This document shows, piece after piece, positions 52,801-62,700 of a stretch of 64,000 nt of DNA (the stretch's first letter is position 1; every line of letters begins with the position of its first letter). The stretch is taken from positions 42,503,700-42,567,699 of the forward strand of contig CM050648.1 of the NCBI GenBank assembly GCA_027574665.1. The letters are read 5' to 3'. The notes below the pieces were generated by a model. It was not told the origin of the DNA and made no database searches. It was given only the letters and a program-made list of their open reading frames with translations. The position numbers were made by a program, and so were the translations under genes. The DNA comes from Rhynochetos jubatus. Its lineage: Eukaryota; Chordata; Aves; Eurypygiformes; Rhynochetidae.

Positions 52801-55800
52801 TGTTGTCACATCACTGGCTGCCAAACTTCCTTTGAAAACACCCTACAAAACAGTCTCACCCCATTTGCTCCAACTTGTGATATCAAATAATTTGTAACTG
52901 ATAGCATTAACCACCCCCACTAATTATCCCCGCCAATCGAAAAGATTTTTACGGCTCACCATACAAATCTTATACCATGAAGACAGTGAACGGCACAAGC
53001 ATGTCGACAAAGGAAAAAGGATGGAAACAGTAACACAGTATAGCGATTATTTTATCATGGGAGAGAAAAATACATTATTACCCATTTCAGCCATTCAGGG
53101 AGGGAAACAGAATGAGAGAGAGAGTGATAAGAAACCACTTCAGAAATCAGAGCCCACAGGGAGATAATAATTCAGGTTATGGTTGTCAGAAAATCCAGGT
53201 AAAATCTCTTGGAAAAATACACACCCAAGTCCTACTATTTTTTAATTCTAAAATTTATGAAAAGATACTTAAAAATACTCTCTTCTCTATAAACTGCTAC
53301 CTCATATTTGTATTTATCATTGTTCAGATGACTGCAATCAGAGTTTATCTAACATTTCTTCTGTATATCTAACAATTTCTCTGTGAGTGTGCCCAGATGT
53401 ACAACTCTTCTTCTTTTTCCTGCCTCCTTCTCCAGTCTCTCAAGCAGCCACTTAGAAAATTATCCAAATACTCTCTCTTTGGTTAGTGGCTGAAGGGAAA
53501 CAAACTGGAGTTAGGCACATAGTGTACGAGGATTAACTGCTATTCCTGTGTCTTTTCAGAACCTGCTATGCTTACTCAATTCTCCTTCATGTTCTCTCTT
53601 ATATCAGTCTCCTTTTGTTTTAAAAAACATGCAAATCAAAACAGTTCTTTTTATAGTCTGTTTGCCATTTCACTCCTATATGTCAACTTGCACAATGTAT
53701 ACAACTGACAGCTGTGCTAAAATGGACAAAAATGGCACCACTTTGTAAATACACTTTATCTACCACAAATTCCTACCGTACCTTGAAATGCAAGCAAAAG
53801 AGCTATTGATTTTGTCTGTGCCTGATAAATTCCCCCCAAACAACCTGTTTACTGAAACCGTACAGCACTGTTGTGATTAATCTGCTGTATATTAAAAGCT
53901 ACTTAATTGGAACAAAGAGATGGAAGAGCGAGCTAACACTGTTGTAAGTGACATAGGAATTGATTTCATATTAATTTTACTACAACTTTTGTATCTGTGC
54001 AGCCAAGTCAGTCCTTATGCACAAATATTAAGACCTAAGCCAGCTGACAAGGAGAATACTCTTCCAAACGAGGTAAACCATGAAGTAAATAACCTGAAGA
54101 TACGGAGCAGGATAACTGAAGCTATAGATCGTGCTGCGTTGTTACACTTTCTTGCCTTCCCACAAGAGATACGGACATGCAAACTGACCTTTCAGCACTA
54201 AATATTTTCCCTAATGCAAGTAACAGAAATTTTAGTAAAAAAAAAAAAAAAAAAGTGTACTCATCTGGTTGCAGAACCTTCTGCAAGTTTACATTTAGAA
54301 TTAAATTATAATGTGAAACATTTCTTTGAATTCATGGTACATACACATAGTCATTCCTGCGTGGCATTGGAGAACTCTAGAATAATACCTGTACATGGTG
54401 ACATGAAACCCTCTGAAACACAAACTCTTAAAATCATATAGATTTCCAAGTGTTCTGGAAAAAGCCAAATATAAATTCTTCCCATATATGTTTCTAGAAA
54501 GCGTTCTGTGTAGAAAATATTAGTTCTCCAACTAAGCCAATTGAGCAATCAGACATTTTACTGCTTAAGCAGTCCTTTGAAAATCTGACAACTTATGTAA
54601 CTGATAAATATTCTCTATAGAGAGAACCCTTGTTAATTATTAAAGTACAGTCTATTTCTTCTAAAGTACATCAGCATCTTTTACATGTAGCTTAGGTTAT
54701 TAGAATAAACTGAATACCAAATCTGATTTGTATGCAGACTTGTAAGAGATTTTTAAGAACATAGTAAAGCTTCACTTTTGCGTTTTCAAAAATATTATGA
54801 GGCACAGCCTTCATCTGCATATTCCTGCCTTTAGAGGAAAAAAAAAAAAAGATTCTTTTATTCTGCCGAAAATATTAGCAAAAGTTTAAACGTAGTTACG
54901 CTACCTACAGGGTGGGCTGCCCCTTCTAATCCTGCTTTCTGAAACAGAAAAAAAGAAAACTTTAATTCCTATTTCTGACAGCCCATCACCTTCCTGAGTT
55001 CTAAAGGCACAGCAAGCAAAATAGTTAGCCAGTAGGACTTTAATTCAAGCACTGCAGTAACTCAATAAAGAAATATGGTATTGCTGAGTGGTAGCATTTC
55101 GCTACACTAAGAGACAGATGGGGAGGATATGCAATAATCTTGTCTAGGAAACAGCTATGATTCATAAATTTGGACTCAATGTGACAAATTATCTGACAGA
55201 TTTCAAAACAGTGAGAAAAACTGGTGTCAGATTGAGATATTATCACATCTCAGTGTGAAGTCCACTGGCAGCTGGAATTATTGACCACCTAACTACAGGG
55301 AACTCCTACGCTACTCCTGAACAAAAGTGTCAAAACTACTATGTAGAGCAAAAGTGCGAAAACAAGTGAACTACTTAAGGGTGGAGTTGAGCTGATTTAA
55401 AGACTGAGGATGTTTTTCTTCACTTGAACTACCTTCCCCACAGTTCCAGTTTAAGGGTCCAGTCATGCTTATTAACAGTGCGCACCCAAGGAAGTTGTAA
55501 GGACCTCCCATACGCAGTGCAGACACCATTTCCCCTTCTTACTGGAAATTGTGAGAGCATCAACTGATTGCAGAGTTGAAGCTTATGAGTGCAGGCAATA
55601 ACATTTCTTTGGCGGATGATCCAGCCCTGTGAAAAATGCATCCACAGGGCACCAGGGGAACTGCAACTCCCACTGCTTCCAAACCCCAGCACCACCCTAC
55701 AACCCTCCTCCAATGTTTTTTATTCCCCAAATAAGAACCAGGAAGGAGAAGGAAGATAATGATTTCTTAGTATTACACACAAACTACAGCTAAACCATAG

Positions 55801-58800
55801 CATCACTTCTCAGGGAACCAGATCCCCTTTGGAACAGATACCTACCCCCGATAAGTGCCACCTGGAAAGGCCAGCAATTGACCTGGCAACTCTTCCTCCT
55901 TCTCTAGGTGGATTCCCATATGGCTAGCAAATCTCAGCCAAAACCCTTCACTCTGCTGAGAGGGTTAATCATCTTAATCATCTCAGTATCATCTCAGCTA
56001 CCCAGAAATCATTTTAAACGGTAATTTCCAGTCCTCTTCTTTCCAGTGATTCACCTTTCCTCTGGCCTTGTTGGCTACAGAAACATGACAGTTCCCTTTC
56101 GGGCACTTCGACTGCAGCCTTTCAGACAAAATGACAGACGCCATGGGAACCTCCAAGCACTCCGAGCACCAAGGCAGCCTACTCACGCTATTCCCCTGCA
56201 AGGCACAACAGCTGTCTCAGGGAGCTACTTCTTGCTTTCCAGACACCACATGATGGTCACCATCAAGTCCTCCCTCCAGTCGCCTCCTCTCACCCACCCG
56301 GCTTCCCACAACCCATGCTCCCCCCAGGGCTGGCTCTCAGGACCCATTTACCGAGCTTCAGGAGCTCTCCAGTCCTGCCAGCTGAAAGGAATCTCGTCCA
56401 GAGAAAAAGTTTTCAAGGAAATGAACCAACTCCGCAGATGCCAGGTGAACTCTATTCTCTCTCACATCCAGTCACGAAGTCCTGCTATCCACTGGAAAAT
56501 CTGAAAGCCAGGACGAAGCCTGGGAAGCTTAGTGAATCAAAGGGATGCTCAAGGGCAGTAGATACATATTTTCATGCTGGGCAAAAAGGGCAATAGTTTA
56601 TCTGAGTCCTACTGGCCCATATACCTCTACAAAGTTCTTACAGACTATAAATTAAAGCACTCACTTCCCTTTTTTTCCTTCCAATGGAATACAAAGACCC
56701 TGTGCGTTACAACCTCCTGGTACTCTCCAGAGTCTGCTAATAAAAAGCCGTGTCTCTTGGGAGAACAGGGCTCCATAGTGTGGCTTCCTTGCCCATATAT
56801 TGGTAAAAAACAGAACACACTGCAAGTGTGGATAAGGAAACATATCTGTATCTACCTCTGAAGGCAGAATCTCATCAGTGATCATATTTTAATATGAAAT
56901 TAGCTGCCAACAAAGGCTTAGTAGCTGCACTCAGCTGTGGGAAGCAACTCCTCAGAGACTTCACTGGAATTTTAACTGAGGGACAGTGTTATCAGGAAGT
57001 CTGTGAACATACAACACCCCCCACCCCCCTACCACTCCCATGCTTATTCTTCAAAACAGAAGAATTCAGTCTTCTAAAATTTGGGGGGGGTTACACCAAT
57101 TTAAAAAGAACTATGTATTTTTTTTTTATTCAGAACTGGTTGGCAGCTTAGCTGCTCCTGCAGTTCCCCTTCTTTACACTCTAAGAAAAAAATGGTTTAG
57201 TAATTTGAGATTGCCTATTTCCAGCATTGTTCCATGCCACATTAAAGACCTCATTCATTTCCCATTAGCACATTTTAGTTAAAATTAACACATAATCATT
57301 GTCAATGATCTGGCTTTGAATATATTTGTAAACAAAAATTCATCTCGAATGTAAGACACAGAAAAGCTTTGGAATTGTTAAAAATCATCCTTAGAGAACT
57401 AATTGCTAAAACCACAATTTTACACTTTTTTCTTTTAATTCAAGAACATTGGGTTTCCCAGTTGTAGCCCCCTTTCTTCAGGACGCCTTCCTTAAACAAG
57501 CAGTTGACAGAGTTTCCTCCCAAAACCTTTGGACAAATAAAGGGAAATTGAAGACCTGGAGAATTGATTCAACATTTTAAGAGGAGACAGAGGACAACAA
57601 ACACCAAACGAAAGCAGAATGAGCAAAAATTGCAGAATACTGAGAACCCGGCAAAAGCAAACCTCCCTCCTCATTTCCTGATATCCCTGCCCTCACGCAA
57701 AACCTCAGTTCTAATACCTAGGGCTCCTTGTCAACTGAGAAATGACAGAAATATTACTGTCATTTTTGCTTGTGGGGGATTCAATAAAATAAGTAACAGG
57801 AAACTTAAACGTAGCTATAGGAGAGCTTTAGCCAGGTCCAAAAGAGAAGGAAAAACTGAAAGCTAACAGGAAACACACAGAGAGAGGCACAGAACAAAGG
57901 GTAACATGGTTTTTGTCAACTGTGGGGAGAGTTCCCCAGCATATGTGCACATGTGGTGCTAACACAGCCAGCACAGTCTGTTTTGCTGAGCCCAAACACA
58001 TGTAACTGGAAAACACTCCAGCTCATCCTTCAGTCTCAGTTCTCATGAGCTGTTTGCTCAGGCCAGTGCGGATGTTACACTGTGGAGCTGAAGTTTTGGA
58101 CTATTAAATGTCCAAATACAGACAGTATTTTCCAGAAAATTTCCACAGATCATGATAGTTCTGATGCCATTCTTAGGAGTTTCTCAAGGTTTGTAGTGAC
58201 CTCTCCCTCTTTGGTGCTGATTATTAGCTTTAGATGATTCCAAAGATTCTCCCTTATGAGGAATATGCCCAAGGAATTAAAATGACATCATTTTGATCAA
58301 TTTTGAAGTACTGATATGCAAGATCACATACAACTGACTGTATAATTTGTATGTTTGTGGAAAATTGCAAATAAATACTACAAAGTTACCGACAGACAAA
58401 CGATTCTATGGCTCTGTCTCACTGGGGAAAAATAAAGCGGAACAGGCTGAAACATAAATAATGTCCTAACATGCATCATCGATTTAATATTCTGGTAATC
58501 TTACACTAGTGTACATAAAATATAAAGAAAAGCTACATATGGTCATAAGAGGCTAAACTAGCTTTAAATATAGAGGACTACGCTCTCCTGCAAGGAGCAA
58601 ATCTTATGTTAGAAGAGATTGTGCTTTATCAAAGAGCAAGCAGCTGAAGAGCTCTAAATCCCAGCCACCTCATCTGACAGAAGTGTTGTACAGTACTGGA
58701 TCACACCCTGCTCCACCCCAAGTCCTGCTCTTCGTGTTGTCCAGCACAGAGTCATGACGCCAGACTTTGTAAAACTCTTCTGTGTCACTCAGCATGATAC

Positions 58801-59221
58801 ACACAGTCTTCTATACGGATGAGTATCAACATGAATTTCCATGTACAATTTGAGCCATTCTACCTACTTTTCTGTCTTTGCAGGACTGCGACTAAACATT
58901 ACATAAAAACCACCTCCATCAGAAAGGTCTAAACTTCACTTGTGTTCAACTGTGGAGGTAGAGAAGACAGGAGCATACAAGAATTTCAGATCCAGAACAA
59001 AGCATCACTATTTGTTCAAAATTCTTCTTCCCTTTCAAGTTGTGTCATAGTTAATATCGAGCCCACCTGTAACTTTCGAGTTAGTTTCACAAGTCTAGAA
59101 GTTTGTATTTGTTATAATAAGCCAAAGAATCTAGAAAGACACTTAGTTTTGACATCACAAGATCTTTGGTCTATTATCTAGCAGTACCTGGATTCCTTGA
59201 TGCTTAAAGGCCATGAGCAGA
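49801..59221 (-). other. XKR4 intron 1 (part)
   Basis: AT-rich intron. An A18 run lies at 54237-54254. A locally GC-richer block at about 55,990-56,510 is open in + strand frames but has no recognised domain. Homeodomain-type motifs (gattaatc, taattgg) cluster near 53,874-53,911. No recognised exon. Confidence 0.55.
54237..54254. repeat. Poly(A) tract, 18 bases
   Basis: An uninterrupted run of A on the + strand. Upstream sequence is not a recognised retrocopy or SINE, so I call it simple repeat only. Confidence 0.85.
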
Positions 59222-59290
59222 ACCGAGCTGTACTGGGTGCTGCACTAATACAGAGCAAAAGACAGTCCCTGTCCGAAAGGGTGGGTCAGC
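59222..59290 (+). repeat. Ancient LINE (L3/CR1-like) 3' fragment
   Basis: Contains tactgggtgctgcactaata followed by cagagcaaaagacagtccct, a motif order I associate with old amniote L3/CR1-type LINE tails (cell-wide copies read similarly with small changes). Short and diverged; family assignment is tentative. Confidence 0.4.
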
Positions 59291-59689
59291 AAATAAAAAC
59301 ACCAGTTAGAAGTTTAGAGTCACAATTAACTAAACTGTCTAATGAAATAATCGGGAAAAACTAGTGTCTCCAGAGGAGAAACAAGAGGGAGTTCCTTTCC
59401 ACCCATCAGACAAAAAACCCCTGAAGTACCTTCCGCTGTTGACTTAGTGCACTGCCCCACTGGACGACCTTCTTCAACCCAGCATCTCCCTGCCACGATT
59501 TTAAGTGGAAATTTTAACTCCTTACACACTACGTATCCCAAACTGTGCATTTTTCAGGCAGCACTAAATGTATTTACAGGGCATTTGGCCTCCACATAAA
59601 TCTTTCCTGTAAAAGTGCTTAAAATAAAGGAAAAACATTACTTCGGCAAACCATGATGTCATCTTCCTTTTCAGCAAGTGCCTTCCACA
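59291..59689 (-). other. XKR4 intron 1, promoter-proximal AT-rich part
   Basis: Ordinary intronic sequence between the LINE fragment and the CpG island. I see no recognised element. Confidence 0.5.
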
Positions 59690-59717
59690 ACCTACTTCAG
59701 CACTCCCGTGATGCGCG

Positions 59718-59853
59718 TTACGTCGCTCGCGAAAGTGTTTGAGAGCAGCTGCTCAAAAGTTTGATTTAGGAGACGTTCCTTCACAGCCCACACCGACAGC
59801 AAACGCACGCGCACAGCAAGGAGCAGGGTACGCGCGGCTTATTTGCATATAAA
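59718..59853 (+). promoter_or_regulatory. Possible antisense promoter at CpG-island edge (CRE-like, E-box, octamer, TATA-like)
   Basis: In order on the + strand: TTACGTCG (59718-59725, CRE-like), the 12-bp palindrome GAGCAGCTGCTC with a central E-box (59743-59754), a perfect octamer ATTTGCAT (59841-59848) overlapping a TATA-like ATATAAA (59847-59853), then CpG-rich sequence. The arrangement would direct transcription rightwards, antisense to XKR4 exon 1. Alternatively these are intronic enhancer sites for XKR4 itself. No transcript evidence is available. Confidence 0.3.
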
Positions 59854-60285
59854 CATCAAAGCACAGCAACGGGGCGTTCGTTAACAGTTACTGGGAAGAA
59901 ACTCTTGGCTGTCGGTGAAGTTCGCCGCCGGCGGCAACGCTGCCCTGGCCACGTACGAGGCGACCGGGAGACTCACATTCTCGGGGTATTTATTCCCCTT
60001 TTCCCCCCGCCAGTTCCCTGGTTTTACTTAGCCCCCGGCACAGGCTTCCCAGGAAGCGGAGGGCACCTCCCGCCAGCCGGGCGCCTGCCGGGGCGGCGGC
60101 CGCCCCTGCGGCACAAGGAGCCGGCGGGGCTCCCCTCGACGGGGCGGGACACACCGCGCCCGCTCGCGGCCCCGCGGGGCGCCGGCCGCCCCCGAGCCCG
60201 CTGGCGGGCCGGGGCGCGCTGTCCCGAGCAGGGACCCCGCGGGGCAGAGCCCTCCCCGTCCCCCCGCGCCCTCCCCGTCCCGGCT

Positions 60286-60294
60286 CCTCACCTC
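60286..60294 (-). other. XKR4: XKR4 exon 1 splice donor
   Basis: On the minus strand the exon ends GGAG and the intron begins GTGAGG, with the G of GT at 60291. This is a near-consensus U2 donor. Reading through it meets TGA immediately (60290-60288), so the open frame must be spliced here to continue. The split Arg codon (AG, then the first base of the next exon) matches the conserved W-R-Y junction of XKR4 as I remember it. Confidence 0.9.
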
Positions 60295-61139
60295 CAGACC
60301 TGCCCGAGCTGCAGGATGTGGACGAGCGACTGCAGGAGCCAGATACAGAAGGCGCAGGACGGCGACCTGTCGCCGGCGCGGGGACCGGCGTTGCCGCTGC
60401 CAGCGGCGTTGCTGCTGCCGTTGCTGCTGCTGTTGGTGGCGTTGCTCTTGCTGGCGGTGGACGCCTGCCGCTGCGGCGTGCAGGGGCGAGCGGCGTCGAT
60501 GTCCGCGGCCGCCGAGCCGCTGCTCACCAGCAGCTTGCTCTCGGCGGCGGGGCACTGCCCGGCGGCGGCGGCGGCGGCGGCGGCGCTGTCCTCGGTGCTG
60601 AAGTCGTGCGCGAACCAGCGGAAGCTGAACACCTGCACGGAGAGGGAGCCCAGCAGGACGAAGAAGAGGGTGAGCCCGAACCACCAGCGCTGGCCCCGCA
60701 GGTAGTAGTCGACCGCCAGCCAGATGTCTGTGCCCACGTCCGCGAAGTACACGGCCAGGGCGGCCAGGATCCAGAGGCAGTCCCACAGCGAGTAGCGCCG
60801 CTGCTCCCTGCCCAGCCGCAGGCACAAGGAGGACGAGCCCCCGCCCGAGCCCCGGGAGCCCCCGCCGCCGCCCCCGCCGCCGTCTCCTCCTCTGCCGCCG
60901 CCGCAGCAGCAGCAGCAGCAGCAGCGGGAGCCGCCGCCCGAGCCGTCCCCGCCGCCGCCGCTGCAGCACCCGCCCCCGGGCGCCTCGTCGTCGTCGCTGC
61001 CGCCGCCCGGCCCGGCGCCGGCGGGCAGCCCCGGGGCCAGCGCCTGCACGGAGCCCGAATGCTCGGAGTTCTGCAGCGGCGTGAACGCCACCTCGCCGCC
61101 CTTCTTCATCTTCCGCCGCCCGTCCGACTTCGCGGCCAT
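60292..61139 (-). CDS. XKR4: XKR4 exon 1, N-terminal 282 codons (partial gene)
   Basis: XK-related protein 4, a multi-pass plasma-membrane protein; mammalian Xkr4 is a phospholipid scramblase activated by caspase cleavage to expose phosphatidylserine. The translation begins [20 protein letters not shown], close to my memory of mammalian XKR4. Residues 1-40 are family-like. Residues 41-104 are low complexity, with a seven-Cys run (73-79) and long Gly runs. Residues 105-180 are highly conserved ([20 protein letters not shown], then the membrane segments at about 119-140 and 153-172, ending [18 protein letters not shown]). An Ala-8 run (186-193) and a Ser/Asn/Gly-rich loop follow. The third hydrophobic segment starts at about 262 ([19 protein letters not shown]). 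The start ATG at 61139 is the first in-frame ATG after an in-frame TAA at 61193-61191, and has A at -3 and G at +4. The exon ends after TGG AG, splitting an Arg codon, at a GTGAGG donor. Exons 2 and 3, with most helices and the C-terminal caspase site known in mammals, lie outside the window. Confidence 0.95.
60561..60584 (-). repeat. XKR4: (GGC/GCC)8 repeat coding for poly-Ala
   Basis: Eight perfect GGC units on the + strand correspond to eight GCC alanine codons (residues 186-193) directly after the conserved FSTEDS segment. The tract lies in the variable loop between the second and third hydrophobic segments. A perfect GC-rich triplet array of this kind is prone to length change. Confidence 0.85.
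60904..60924 (-). repeat. XKR4: (CAG/CTG)7 trinucleotide repeat coding for poly-Cys
   Basis: Seven uninterrupted CAG units on the + strand are read on the coding strand in the TGC frame, giving seven consecutive cysteines (residues 73-79 of XKR4). As I recall it, the human protein has a shorter Cys run at the same place, so this is a lineage-variable tract in the cytosolic N-terminus. Confidence 0.9.
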
Positions 61140-62270
61140 GATGCCTCCTTCAGCCCCGCCGGAGAGCAAGCGGGAGCAGCGAGCGCTCCTTTATCCCGCG
61201 CCTCCCCCTGCTCCTCCTCCTCCGCCTCCTGCCTCCCGCCCTCCGCCGCCGCAGCCGCCGCGGACCCGCCGCTCCCCTCGTCCCCTGTCCCCGCTCCGCG
61301 CCGGGCTGCGCGCCCGCGGGCGGCTCCTCCGCGGCTGCCGCGCCCGCAGCGCCGCCTGCCTGCGGGGAGCCGCGCTCAGCCCGCCCGCCCCGCCGCCTCC
61401 GCGGGGGCCGGCGGTGCCGGGGCCGCCGCCGCGCTCTGCCCGAGCCGGGAGCAGGCAGGGCAGCGCTGCCCGGAGCAGCGCATCCCGCCTCCCCGCCCGC
61501 CTCCGCCCGCACCCGCCGCCGCCACCACCCAGCTGACTGACGCCGGGAAAGAGGATGACCTCATCCCTCTTCCCTCGCTGCCGCCGCCCCCCGCCCGGCA
61601 CCGGCACCGGCACTGGCGCAGGGGCGGGGAAGGGGGCGCTCGGCGGCCGGGAGGGAAGGGCCGGGCGCGGCCCCGGGGGTGCGGGAGCGCGGCCCTGCGG
61701 CGGTGGGGGGAGGCGGTGGCTCGGCTGCCCGGCTTGGGGAGGGGGCGCGGCGGCGACGAGGAGGCGGCTGATCCGCGGGGTGAGGGAGCGGGTCGGCGGG
61801 GTGTGGCCGGCGCCCCCCTTCCCCGGGGCCGGGGCTGCGGGAGCGGCTCCGCCGCGGCCTCCCCCCCGGCGGTGAGTCTCCGGCGGGGAGCAGTGGCGGG
61901 ACGCGGGTGGGTGCGGACGGAGCGGCGAGGAGGGCGGTAGCCTCTCTGGGCTCCCAGCGGGGATCCTTGACCCCGGGGGGGGGATCCGCCTCCGCCCCAG
62001 CACGGTGACGGGGGGCCGGGAGCGGTGGCGATGCCCAGCCGTAACGCCCGGTGCACATAGCGGGAGGCGCCGGCCGCTGCCCCCCGCCCCGGGAACCACC
62101 GCTCGGGGCGGGCGGGCGATGCCCGTCCCGTAGGAAACGCGGCCGTAGTTCCCCCAACTTTGTGAAAGGCGGCAGAGCGGTTGCAATTCCCGAACTGTGC
62201 CGTGATTCACGCTCTCTCGGAGGCGTCCGGGAGAAGGTGAGGAGACACCGTTTCACTCCACCACCCGGAG
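61140..62270 (-). promoter_or_regulatory. XKR4: XKR4 5' leader and presumed core promoter
   Basis: This lies immediately upstream of the XKR4 start codon, on the minus strand, within the CpG island. I see no TATA box at a sensible distance. GC boxes and a CRE-like element are present, suggesting a TATA-less, dispersed-start promoter. The transcription start cannot be placed from sequence alone. Long open frames exist here in several frames on both strands, but they consist of Pro/Ala/Gly/Arg runs expected from GC-rich, stop-poor DNA, so I do not annotate them as genes. Confidence 0.6.
61549..61571 (-). promoter_or_regulatory. CRE-like site within a short inverted repeat
   Basis: On the minus strand 61563-61556 reads TGAGGTCA, one base off the palindromic CRE TGACGTCA, and also containing the nuclear-receptor half-site AGGTCA. 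It sits inside an inverted repeat (AAGAGGATGA, then CC, then TCATCCCTCTT, with one bulged base). A CGTCA half-site and a CAGCTG E-box follow within 30 bases towards the gene. It is about 420 bp upstream of the XKR4 ATG, where a core promoter element would be plausible. Function is inferred from motif and position only. Confidence 0.3.
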
Positions 62271-62700
62271 AAACCGCATGTTACGCATGAAATTCACGAG
62301 GCGAACCCACGGGGCCTTTCACCGCCCCCTGCCCCTTTCCCCGCAGCTCCGGCGGCTCCCGGAGCGCGGCCGCTTCTCGGAGCTCACCCGGCTGCTTCGG
62401 CGGCAGCGGCGGCCCCGGCCGGGGGGAACCGTCCCGGGCGGAAGCGGCGGCCGCTCCCGGGCGAGGAGTCCAGACCACCCTGGGCGGCTCCGCGGCAGCC
62501 ACCGCCCTCGGAGCCCTACGGGGGACGGAAGCCGTAGGCTGGCTCCCCCCTCGCGGAAAGGCCACCAGATTCCAGCCCTCGGGAGTTACCCCCCGGCCGG
62601 GAACCCCAGCTGCCAGGTGCAGGGCTCGGGGTGCAGGCGGGGAGGGCCGTTTGCCATCCCCCCCTTGGCCCTTCTGGCCCCTCTGTCATCCTTCGTCTCC

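Larger units (their letters stand above)
59690..62700. promoter_or_regulatory. XKR4: CpG island spanning XKR4 exon 1 and promoter
   Basis: This is an abrupt block of very GC-rich, CpG-dense DNA inside otherwise AT-rich sequence. CpGs start to cluster at about 59,705 (gcgcgttacgtcgctcgcg) and base composition returns to AT-rich after about 62,700. The densest part is about 60,050-62,650. Several GC boxes are visible, for example ggggcgggg near 61,622 and the ggggcgggcgggcg run near 62,106. CpG islands of this kind mark promoters of developmental and neuronal genes. Boundaries were judged by eye, not computed. Confidence 0.85.

Noticed and set aside
59905-60705. 266-codon + strand open frame at the island edge
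   Set aside because: It overlaps XKR4 exon 1 in antisense, is low in complexity in the GC-rich part, and does not begin at a supported ATG.
60028-60969. 313-codon minus-strand open frame overlapping XKR4 in another frame
   Set aside because: Arg/Leu/Gln-rich shadow of the XKR4 exon; it ignores the splice donor and the conserved reading frame.
61140-61169. N-terminal extension of XKR4 by ten codons
   Set aside because: The extension would start at TTG (61169), and an in-frame TAA lies at 61193-61191. The ATG at 61139 has a good Kozak context and matches the family N-terminus.
60318-61940. 540-codon open frame on the + strand across the CpG island
   Set aside because: It is antisense to a clear XKR4 exon and consists of Ala/Pro/Arg/Gly runs, as expected when stop-poor GC-rich triplet repeats are read in another frame.
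61191-62256. Long minus-strand open frames (339 and 231 codons) upstream of XKR4
   Set aside because: Pro/Arg/Gly/Ala-rich frames in promoter DNA with no domain; several overlap each other in different frames, which points to base composition rather than coding.
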